The notes below the pieces were generated by a model. That model did no database searches and was not told the DNA's origin. It saw only the letters and a list, made by a program, of their open reading frames with translations. DNA of 7,723 nt. It comes from an uncultured Eubacteriales bacterium (GTDB lineage Bacteria > Bacillota > Clostridia > Lachnospirales > Lachnospiraceae). Positions 1 to 5,863 of the stretch are shown piece by piece; the first letter of the stretch is position 1, and every line of letters starts with the position of its first letter. Location of the stretch: positions 1 to 7,723 of the forward strand of contig ONXW01000117.1 of the NCBI GenBank assembly GCA_900321915.1, in the 5' to 3' direction. Made by a program: the position numbers and the translations under genes.

Positions 1-1559
1 GCGACAATGCCGAAGGGTTCGGTATCTTCCTTCTCATCTTCCAGCAGCGTGACCACAGGTCCTTCCGCCGCCTCCGGGATATCGGCGTTCACCGAAAGCA
101 CATAGTCGACCTGTCTCTCATCCAGGTCATAACGGCCATTTGAGTGATTGCTGTAAACCTTCAGGTAGTAAACCGTGTCCGGGGGAAGATTCCTCACAAA
201 GGATTTTGCCGCCCCGGCGGAATCGACATACATGTAATCGATCTGCTCGCCTCCCTCATTGCAGAGGACAACCCCCAGATAGTCTGAATCCGGCGTCTTG
301 TTGACAGCCGAAATCTCATAGGGGATCTCGACATTTTCCGCCGTCCGGAAAGAGAAATACCAGATTTTTGCCTGGACAGCGGAGCCGCCAAGCTTCCGGT
401 TCAGGGGGATCCTCGCCGGCTCATCCTGGTTGCTGCCCGGCAGAAGACCGGTGACAGCGGCCTCATCTTCTGCCTGGCCGCTTCCGGCTGCCGGCTCCTC
501 TTCCCCGCTGCCCCAGAGGGCGCCGACATTCCTGTCGGACAGGTCGCGCACGAAGAGGGCATAATCCACCGCTGTCTCACTCGTGTCAATGCGGCCGTTC
601 GACTGATTGCTGTAAACGCGAAGATAGTATACCGTGCCGGGTTTCAGGTTCTTTGTCCGGATAGACGCTGCCGTTCCGAGATAATCCGGGTATCTGTAAT
701 CTATCTGGTTTCCGCCTTCATCATAGAGCACAATTCCCAGATACCGGGACTCCGGGGTCTTGTTGACCGCGCTGATCATGTACTCATGCTCTGCCCCCTC
801 AACCGTCTTAAACTTGAAATACCCGTGCCGGGCATCCGCAGCGGTCCCGGTAATCTTAGTGTTCAGCGGAATCGGGACAGCCTCATCCTGGTTGGGTCCC
901 GGCTGCGGGGCGGCGGCATTTTCCGGTGTAAAGGTTCCGTCTCCCCATACCGCGGGAACTTCAGCCTCTGACAGGTCCCGCACCGCGAGGGCGTAGTCCA
1001 CCACTGTCTCACTCCGGTCAATGCGGCCGTTTGACCTGTTGCTGTAAACTTCCAGATAATACACGGTGTCCGGGGACAGATTCCTTGTGATAAAGGATTC
1101 CGCGACGCCGAACGAAGTGGCATACAGATAGTCTATCTGCTTTCCCGCCGCATCCCGGAGCACAACGCCCAGATACTGCGAATCCTCCGTCCTGTTGACG
1201 GCACAGATCTCATATTCCCCGTCCGTCCCGGCCGTCGTCCTGAAGGAATAGAACCATGCGGCGCCATTCTTCGCCCGTCCGGTGACTTTCCGGTTCAGGG
1301 AGATCATGACCGCGTCATCCTGGTTCGGGCCGGGCAGGACGGTATAGGCGTCAAGAATATCCGCTTTATCCGCTTCCGTTTCCGGTATCTCCGTCTCCGC
1401 AGCCGTAGTCTCCTCTTCCGTCTCTTCCTCCGTAGTTTCCTCTTCCGTCTCCTCCGTCACTTCCTCCCTGTCGTCCTTTTTCGATTTCTTCGAACCGCAG
1501 GCTGTGAGAAGAGAGACTGCCATCAGGATACACGCAAGCCAAATAATAAACCGTTTCAT
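1..1559 (-). CDS. Lipoprotein with three tandem PPC-like modules (C-terminus beyond the window)
   Basis: The frame is open from the ATG at 1559 to the left edge, giving at least 519 residues with no stop. The start follows AGAAAGGA with about six bases of spacing. Residues 1-21 are a lipoprotein signal peptide with lipobox LTAC and Cys21 as the expected lipidated residue, so the protein should sit on the outer face of the membrane. Residues 24-65 are a Glu/Thr-rich linker. Three homologous modules follow at about 76-196, 220-340 and 374-492. Each starts with G-x-N-Q-D, carries an AVN(K/R)T...YLG(V/I)VL strand and QIDY, then a TVYYL-x-VYSN-x-SNGR turn, and ends in VDYxLxV. This resembles the bacterial pre-peptidase C-terminal (PPC) fold, a beta-sandwich of secreted proteins; the family link is by pattern only. 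The gene begins 30 bases after the upstream lipoprotein gene and is probably cotranscribed. No catalytic domain is seen in the visible part; one could lie beyond residue 519. Binding or adhesion is a guess. Confidence 0.88.
   Translation of the reverse strand, partial: MKRFIIWLACILMAVSLLTACGSKKSKKDDREEVTEETEEETTEEETEEETTAAETEIPETEADKADILDAYTVLPGPNQDDAVMISLNRKVTGRAKNGAAWFYSFRTTAGTDGEYEICAVNRTEDSQYLGVVLRDAAGKQIDYLYATSFGVAESFITRNLSPDTVYYLEVYSNRSNGRIDRSETVVDYALAVRDLSEAEVPAVWGDGTFTPENAAAPQPGPNQDEAVPIPLNTKITGTAADARHGYFKFKTVEGAEHEYMISAVNKTPESRYLGIVLYDEGGNQIDYRYPDYLGTAASIRTKNLKPGTVYYLRVYSNQSNGRIDTSETAVDYALFVRDLSDRNVGALWGSGEEEPAAGSGQAEDEAAVTGLLPGSNQDEPARIPLNRKLGGSAVQAKIWYFSFRTAENVEIPYEISAVNKTPDSDYLGVVLCNEGGEQIDYMYVDSAGAAKSFVRNLPPDTVYYLKVYSNHSNGRYDLDERQVDYVLSVNADIPEAAEGPVVTLLEDEKEDTEPFGIV
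84..1334 (-). repeat. Three tandem PPC-like module repeats
   Basis: Within the lipoprotein gene, three copies of a module of about 120 codons lie at roughly 972-1334, 540-902 and 84-440. The G-x-NQD start of each copy falls at residues 79, 223 and 377 (position of the Asn), so the periods are 144 and 154 codons. The linkers between copies also match each other: both carry a V-x-A-(V/L)-W-G-x-G stretch and an acidic or Ala/Pro-rich part. The copies are diverged at the protein level, so this is an old duplication rather than a recent one. Confidence 0.8.
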
Positions 1560-1588
1560 AATCTGTCCTTTCTCTGAGTCAGATGTGT

Positions 1589-3349
1589 TTACCACCGTAT
1601 GCTGTCCAGGAATTTCTCGTATTCACCGTCCAGTTCTTCCAGGAACGGCAGTTCCACGCTGGTCTGTATGGTGACGGTTTTGCCGTCCGGCATGTCCAGG
1701 AAGTAGAAGCGGAACCGGGAGTCTGAGATTTTCCCGAATACTTCCACGGCCGGCAGCTGCTTCCCGTCAATCTCTCTCTCAAAAGTGTTCACGGTATAGT
1801 TCCCGTCCCGGTTGTCGGTGAGATAAAACTCTTCGATGCTTTTTACCGATTCCGCGGCGGAGAAGAAGTCATCGTACCGGATAATAATGCTGCTCATCGC
1901 ATGGTCATTGTATTTCGGCGGCAGCGAGATGTTGTACTGACCGACATCATCAGTCTCCCCGATGACAGCGTATTCCCACGCTTTCGGTATGGTGAACGAG
2001 AAATACCGGCACTGATAATCTTCATATCCGTCCGGCAGGGCCGGCGCAGTCCCTCCCTGGTCGAGCGAAAGGACATAGTTGCGGTATTCGAAGGTATTTC
2101 CCGAGCCGTGGGATGTATTAATATTCGCGGTCACATTGACCAGGTGCTCCGGGGTTTTAATGCCGTATCCGGCGCATTCAGGCGCCATATACAGCTGCAT
2201 GGTCGCCCCCGCGGGAATGCCGGGAAATGTCATCGCTTCCGTTATGTCGTACTTCTCCGGTTCGGGATCGGTCTTCTCCGCGAAATAGATTCCGATGATG
2301 GTCGCCCCGTCCACCGTGCCGTGCTCATATACAAAGTCGTCCCGCAGGTGTGCTCCGCTGAGTTCAAGCAGGTAAGGGGTATGGTTTTCCGCTGTCACAC
2401 AGTAAGCCGCGCGGTCCATGTCCTTAAACCGCACCACGGTTTTTCCGTGGACGCGAAGAGTAAGCTCGTCATCGTCTATGACAACCTGCCCCTGCCCGTC
2501 GAATATGGAATCTCCTTCCTGCCCGCCGCCGGCTGCAAACAGTCCGCCGGATGTGCCGGATGTGCCGGATATGCCGGATATGCCGAGCACTGCACGGACA
2601 TCCGCAAGGCGGGACTCCGCCTCTTCTTCCAGCGCTTTTGTCTTTGCCTCGTCCCCGCCGTCAAAGTTCAGGGCGAATCTCTCCGCCCTGGCATAGGACG
2701 TACCTGCTCCCGGATCGGCGAGAGACGATTCCGCGGCTTCTGTCATATCCTGCCCGTCATAGCCGAGAAAGCTGACTTTTCCGTCAAAATAATCGCCCTT
2801 GTTGACCAGCAGGTATTTCTTCCCGGCGGGGCCGTCCCAGAGTTCCACGAGGGGCGTGTCCATCCCGTACATGAGGGCGCCGCCGCTGTATATCTGCCGG
2901 GCCTTATCCCCGTCCGCGGCGTAGACCTCCAGTGTCTGATCAAACTGGGAGCCGTGGGCGAGAATCAGCTCCTCTGTACCGTCGCCGTCAAAATCCGTCA
3001 GATGCAGGAATCCCACGCCGTCAATCCAGGATATCCCTGTGTTCTTAAGGCTTCCTTCCCCGTATTCGGCTTCCTTCTCCCGCACCACCTGCGCGTAAGC
3101 CCGCAGGGCAGGATCGCCTGCCTCTTCCTCCCGGCCGCCTTCGGAATCCGCGTCTTTTCCGAGGAGGGAGTCCAGAACGCCTCCCTTTCCCTTTTCAGAA
3201 GCATCATCCCGCTCCGCTGTCTCTTCCCTGTTTTCCTCCGCCGAATCGCGTTTCCTGTCTTTTTCCTTCTTCCCGCCTCCGCAGGCGGAAAGCGCAAGAC
3301 AGGCGGCCAGCGCCGCGAAGAGAAGCCACATTCTCAGATATTTTGCCAT
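1589..3349 (-). CDS. Lipoprotein with DFDGDG motif and C-terminal beta-rich module, function unknown
   Basis: This 586-residue protein begins with a lipoprotein signal peptide (hydrophobic 7-20, lipobox LSAC, Cys23), so it is expected to be anchored outside the membrane. Residues 27-80 are a highly charged Lys/Arg/Glu/Asp linker. Residues 118-127 carry TDFDGDGTEE, the Asp-rich loop seen in FG-GAP/VCBS-type and EF-hand-like calcium sites, followed by EVYAADGDKA like the second strand of such a repeat. A Gly/Ser spacer (256-269) then leads to a middle beta-rich region (285-430). The last 140 residues, starting at SFTIPKAWEY (451-460), look like a separate alpha/beta module of the PsbP/Mog1-like shape common in Clostridia lipoproteins; that link is tentative. 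The ATG is preceded by GGGAGG at 3357-3362 with seven bases of spacing. It is the middle gene of the minus-strand operon, 51 bases after the small membrane protein. I do not recognise a specific function; sensing or binding outside the cell is inference. Confidence 0.88.
   Translation of the reverse strand: MAKYLRMWLLFAALAACLALSACGGGKKEKDRKRDSAEENREETAERDDASEKGKGGVLDSLLGKDADSEGGREEEAGDPALRAYAQVVREKEAEYGEGSLKNTGISWIDGVGFLHLTDFDGDGTEELILAHGSQFDQTLEVYAADGDKARQIYSGGALMYGMDTPLVELWDGPAGKKYLLVNKGDYFDGKVSFLGYDGQDMTEAAESSLADPGAGTSYARAERFALNFDGGDEAKTKALEEEAESRLADVRAVLGISGISGTSGTSGGLFAAGGGQEGDSIFDGQGQVVIDDDELTLRVHGKTVVRFKDMDRAAYCVTAENHTPYLLELSGAHLRDDFVYEHGTVDGATIIGIYFAEKTDPEPEKYDITEAMTFPGIPAGATMQLYMAPECAGYGIKTPEHLVNVTANINTSHGSGNTFEYRNYVLSLDQGGTAPALPDGYEDYQCRYFSFTIPKAWEYAVIGETDDVGQYNISLPPKYNDHAMSSIIIRYDDFFSAAESVKSIEEFYLTDNRDGNYTVNTFEREIDGKQLPAVEVFGKISDSRFRFYFLDMPDGKTVTIQTSVELPFLEELDGEYEKFLDSIRW
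2551..2586 (-). repeat. Four copies of a 9-bp repeat coding (S-G-I/T) in the lipoprotein
   Basis: Four consecutive 9-base units (plus strand ATGTGCCGG twice, then ATATGCCGG and ATATGCCGA) encode the ISGISGTSGTSG spacer at about residues 257-268. The units differ by one or two bases, and being in multiples of three bases they would change spacer length without breaking the frame. Confidence 0.85.
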
Positions 3350-3400
3350 TCTCCTTCCTCCCCGTAAAACGCCCGTTTCACTGTCCTGTACTGTCCGCAG

Positions 3401-3586
3401 TTACTTTTTCTTCCTGTTTCTGTACAGCCGCACCATCGTCAGCACAAACCATGCAATCAGGAGGACGGACGCGCCCAGCATGCAGGCAAATCCGCTGTCA
3501 TACTGCAGTTTCGCGAACAGGACAAGGCTCACCGTGTAGAGCGCGAGCCCTGAGAGGAGAAGAATCAGTCTGAACCACTTTCCCAT
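3401..3586 (-). CDS. Small membrane protein with two transmembrane segments
   Basis: A 61-residue protein starting MGKWFRL. An upstream in-frame ATG at 3604 would give 67 residues, but the only good ribosome binding site (AGGAGG at 3595-3600) lies inside that extension and is eight bases from the ATG at 3586, so the shorter start is chosen. Two hydrophobic stretches are visible, about residues 5-23 (RLILLLSGLALYTVSLVLF) and 32-50 (ACMLGASVLLIAWFVLTMV). The tail RLYRNRKKK is strongly basic, which by the positive-inside rule puts both ends in the cytoplasm. It is the first gene of the minus-strand operon with two lipoproteins. No family is recognised; a helper of the downstream lipoproteins is possible but unsupported. 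Confidence 0.75.
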   Translation of the reverse strand: MGKWFRLILLLSGLALYTVSLVLFAKLQYDSGFACMLGASVLLIAWFVLTMVRLYRNRKKK

Positions 3587-3594
3587 GGAAGCTC

Positions 3595-3600
3595 CCTCCT
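3595..3600 (-). promoter_or_regulatory. Ribosome binding site deciding the start of the small membrane protein
   Basis: On the minus strand this reads AGGAGG, eight bases before the ATG at 3586. It overlaps the coding sequence that would result from the upstream ATG at 3604, so it argues for the internal start. Confidence 0.8.
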
Positions 3601-3624
3601 TCACCGTCTTTTCTCTATGGTTGT

Positions 3625-3653
3625 ATTATAGAATACGGGACTGCCGCAGGCAA
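3625..3653 (-). promoter_or_regulatory. Sigma-A-type promoter for the lipoprotein operon
   Basis: On the minus strand a perfect -10 box TATAAT (3625-3630) lies 17 bases from a -35 box TTGCCT (3648-3653; four of six bases match TTGACA). Transcription would start near 3618, leaving a leader of about 30 bases before the ATG at 3586. The position, directly upstream of the first gene of three codirectional genes, fits an operon promoter. Confidence 0.65.
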
Positions 3654-3801
3654 GGCGCGGGATTTCCATTTCCGGAAAATGCTGTCTGCCGAGATTCCAC
3701 CAAATGTATGATCCTTTCGGACGGCAAGTCTGTTATCTTTATCTTAAAGTACCGAAATGTTTCGAAAAACCGGGCTCGTCCCCGCTGTCAGACTACAGAT
3801 C

Positions 3802-3807
3802 AGGAGG
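3802..3807 (+). promoter_or_regulatory. Ribosome binding site of the low-complexity protein gene
   Basis: AGGAGG stands 4 bases before the ATG at 3812 and 10 bases before the in-frame ATG at 3818. The second spacing is nearer the usual range, so 3818 is preferred; the two choices differ by two residues. Confidence 0.6.
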
Positions 3808-3817
3808 CAGGATGCCT

Positions 3818-4840
3818 ATGCGGGAAATCAATGATCAATACCGGGAGGTCGCCCCTCCCACCGCGCCGCTCCGGAGTAAACGGAAAAGCAGGCGCGCCGG
3901 GGCCGGAGGGCTTTCCCTCTGTGTCTGCGCGCTGTTCGCGGCACTTCTGTACCTGACCTCCCCCTCCGGAGGCCGCGCGGAGGCCCTTCCTGAACCCTCA
4001 GCGGAAACGCCGGAGACCACAGCCGTCCCGGAATCAGGGCAGGCCGCGGAGGAACAGGCCGCTTCCGGACCGGAAGAGACACGTGAGGAGGAGACGGTTC
4101 CCGAATTGCTTCCGGCAATTGAATCCCTATTGAACCTGGGCACGCAGGCCGATTCTGAAACAGAGGAATCCCAGGCGCCGGAGACGGATGCCGGGACACA
4201 GGCATCGCAGGATACAGGCTCTTCCCAGACTGCCGGGGAGACGCAGACCCAGGCCGCCCGGACTGCTGCCGAGACGCAGGCTTCCCAGACTTCCGCCCAG
4301 ACACAGGCCGCCCAGACACAGGCCGCCCAGACGCAGGCCGCCCAGACGCAGGCCGCCCAGACGCAGGCTGCCCAGACGCAGGCCGCCCAGACGCAGGGAA
4401 CACAAAAAGAGAGTATCCCCGAATCCCAGGCCGGATGGACTCTGCAGACAAAACCTGAAACCGGGTCGGGATATGTGACAGGACTTGACGGGTCTGACCT
4501 CACGCAGGGCAGCAAAACCGTCTCCGAATCCGGCGCCTCTGACGGCAGCGGCACCACGTCGAACCAGACCGTCGGGAGTACAGATACTGCAGTCAGGACA
4601 GATACAGGGGCAGACGCGGCTGACGGAAGCGGCGGCACAGCCGGAACAAAAGCGGACACGACCGATACCGGGACAGCTGCGGGGACGGCCGCCTCAGAAG
4701 ATTATGGAAATACAGGCGGCAATAATGATGCGGACGACGGATCCGGAAATGCAGTCAACAATGCGGAGCTGGCAGATAATACCGGACAGGATACGGACAG
4801 TGCGGATGACTATATTACAGGCGAACTCGCCGGACCGTAA
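3818..4840 (+). CDS. Membrane-anchored or secreted low-complexity protein with AAQTQ repeats
   Basis: A 340-residue protein from the ATG at 3818 (342 from 3812). The frame stays open back to 3704, but no ribosome binding site supports that start and the added residues look non-coding. After a basic stretch KRKSRR (21-26) comes one hydrophobic segment (about 30-47), then SPSGGRAEA (48-56), which could be a signal peptidase I site after AEA56; otherwise the segment is an N-terminal anchor. All the rest is low complexity and probably disordered outside the cell: Glu/Pro/Ala-rich at 57-110, Gln/Thr/Ser/Ala-rich at 120-200 with six exact AAQTQ repeats at 164-193, then Gly/Ser/Thr/Asp/Asn-rich to the end. 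There is no Cys after the hydrophobic segment and no recognisable domain or cell-wall sorting signal. An MscS channel gene follows 24 bases later, so the two are likely cotranscribed. Possible roles are a wall-spanning spacer or glycosylated surface protein; both are guesses. Confidence 0.78.
   Translation: MREINDQYREVAPPTAPLRSKRKSRRAGAGGLSLCVCALFAALLYLTSPSGGRAEALPEPSAETPETTAVPESGQAAEEQAASGPEETREEETVPELLPAIESLLNLGTQADSETEESQAPETDAGTQASQDTGSSQTAGETQTQAARTAAETQASQTSAQTQAAQTQAAQTQAAQTQAAQTQAAQTQAAQTQGTQKESIPESQAGWTLQTKPETGSGYVTGLDGSDLTQGSKTVSESGASDGSGTTSNQTVGSTDTAVRTDTGADAADGSGGTAGTKADTTDTGTAAGTAASEDYGNTGGNNDADDGSGNAVNNAELADNTGQDTDSADDYITGELAGP
4292..4396 (+). repeat. 15-bp tandem repeat encoding AAQTQ
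   Basis: Six consecutive 15-base units of the type GCCGCCCAGACGCAG occupy 4307-4396, preceded by a partly matching unit encoding SAQTQ (4292-4306). The units differ only at wobble positions (ACA or ACG for Thr, GCC or GCT for Ala), so they encode the same five residues. Near identity at DNA level suggests recent growth by slippage or unequal recombination; copy number may vary between strains. Confidence 0.92.
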
Positions 4841-4864
4841 CATACAGAAAAGGAGGTTTTTCAA

Positions 4865-5791
4865 GTGAAGAACGTAAAACGCACCATCGGAATCTTCGTT
4901 TCCCTGATTCTGATTGTCCTGCTCTGCCACCCGGCATGGCTTCCCCTGCCGCGGCAGACGGCGGAGTCCATGCAGGACCTGATTCGCGGACATTTCCTCA
5001 TCAAGGGAAATGCCGGCATCACGGCAGCTCACATCCTGACGCTGATCCCGGCATTCCTGATTATCTGGGTCGTATACAGTATTCTCTCCCTCCTTCTGAA
5101 TCTCCTCGTGAGGGAGGAGAGCCGGTCCGCCACGGTAGCGAACCTGATCCAGAGCATCCTCCGGTATTTTTCCGTGATCATTGCCCTGCTCTGGGGCTTC
5201 AGCATCCTGGGCGTCAATACGGCGGCGGTTCTCGCCGGGATCGGGATTGTCGGCCTGGTTATCGGCTTCGGCGCCCAGAGCCTCATCGAGGACATTATCA
5301 CCGGGTTCTTCATTATCTTTGAGGGGGAATACGGTATCGGCGATATCATCATCCTGGATGATTTCCGCGGCGTGGTCCGCAATATCGGCGTCCGCACCAC
5401 AGTCATCGAGGATGCCGGCGGGAACCTGAAGATCGTGAACAATTCCGATATCCGCAACCTCCAGAACCGGTCAAAGAACAATTCCCTGGCCATCTGCGAT
5501 ATCGGCGTATCCTACGAGACGGATATCCCGGCGCTCCGGGCCATCCTGCCGCGGGAACTTTTCCGCATCTATGAAGAGCGGAGAGACCTGTATCTCTCAG
5601 CCCCCACCTTCATGGGAATAGAGAACTTCGCGGACAGCGCCATCATTCTCCGCTTCCACGCTGAGACACGGGAGACGGATATCTTTATCGCCAGGCGCAG
5701 GCTCAATGAAGACCTGCTGGAAATGTTCCGCAGGAATAACATCCAGATCCCGTTCCCGCAGGTGGTTGTGCATGCAGCAGATCGGAGCTGA
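4865..5791 (+). CDS. MscS-family mechanosensitive ion channel
   Basis: A 308-residue channel of the small-conductance mechanosensitive (MscS) family, which opens under membrane tension to release solutes after osmotic downshock. It starts at GTG 4865, with AGGAGG at 4851-4856 and eight bases of spacing. Hydrophobic segments lie at about 7-24, 52-81 and 97-117, followed by the Gly/Ala-rich pore helix (about 119-150) with GIGIVGLVIGFGAQSLIED. The beta domain follows with FEGEYGIGD (152-160) and the GNLKIVNNSDI strand (186-196). The C-terminal alpha/beta domain ends in the family hallmark IPFPQ (295-299). The length is close to the 286 residues of E. coli MscS, with one N-terminal hydrophobic segment that the classical three-helix protein lacks. 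The gene lies 24 bases after the low-complexity protein gene and is followed by a strong terminator. The family call is firm; gating and ion preference cannot be read from the sequence. Confidence 0.97.
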   Translation: MKNVKRTIGIFVSLILIVLLCHPAWLPLPRQTAESMQDLIRGHFLIKGNAGITAAHILTLIPAFLIIWVVYSILSLLLNLLVREESRSATVANLIQSILRYFSVIIALLWGFSILGVNTAAVLAGIGIVGLVIGFGAQSLIEDIITGFFIIFEGEYGIGDIIILDDFRGVVRNIGVRTTVIEDAGGNLKIVNNSDIRNLQNRSKNNSLAICDIGVSYETDIPALRAILPRELFRIYEERRDLYLSAPTFMGIENFADSAIILRFHAETRETDIFIARRRLNEDLLEMFRRNNIQIPFPQVVVHAADRS

Positions 5792-5809
5792 CAGCGGTCT
5801 TTCCGTCAG

Positions 5810-5853
5810 AAAGCCCCGGAGAAAGGCTTTTTCAGGCCTTCTCCGGGGCTTTT
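5810..5853. terminator. Bidirectional intrinsic terminator between convergent genes
   Basis: An inverted repeat pairs AAAGCCCCGGAGA with TCTCCGGGGCTTT, extended inward by AGGC/GCCT past a single bulged base, around a loop rich in T. It starts 19 bases after the MscS stop and ends 11 bases before the stop of the convergent gene. Outer T runs are short on both strands (TTTT on plus, TTT on minus), but the GC-rich stem of about 17 pairs and the position support termination from both sides. Confidence 0.85.
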
Positions 5854-5863
5854 CCATAAGTAT

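Larger units (their letters stand above)
3605..3811. other. Divergent intergenic region with two short palindromes
   Basis: About 200 bases separate the left-facing and right-facing operons. Besides the minus-strand promoter it contains a perfect 10-base palindrome TTTCCGGAAA at 3669-3678 and an 8-base palindrome TTTCGAAA at 3760-3767, the latter overlapping GAAATGTTTC. For the plus strand the best promoter candidate is an extended -10, TGTTATCTT at 3731-3739, with no convincing -35. The palindromes could be operators, but no known operator is recognised. I see no RNA gene or riboswitch here. Confidence 0.35.

Noticed and set aside
1901..3367. A long open frame of 488 codons on the plus strand opposite the 586-residue lipoprotein gene
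   Set aside because: It is fully antisense to a gene with a lipobox, linker and good ribosome binding site, and its protein is rich in odd Cys/Arg/Phe/Val mixes with no domain or signal. Codon bias in GC-rich genes often leaves the opposite strand open.
3704..3811. Upstream extension of the low-complexity protein to an ATG at 3704
   Set aside because: No ribosome binding site precedes it, the extension looks like non-coding sequence and overlaps the likely promoter, while AGGAGG at 3802-3807 serves the later start.
4292..4396. CRISPR-like array
   Set aside because: The units are 15 bp, directly adjacent with no spacers, and in frame within a coding sequence.
3828..4659. Two minus-strand open frames with WAACV-type and SGRPA-type repeats
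   Set aside because: They are mirror readings of the 15-bp repeat tract; a tandem repeat whose unit is a multiple of three keeps other frames open too. No ribosome binding site or fitting start is present.
4936..5429. Overlapping plus-strand frames inside the MscS gene
   Set aside because: They lie in other frames of a clear MscS gene whose conserved pore and beta-domain motifs run through the whole region.
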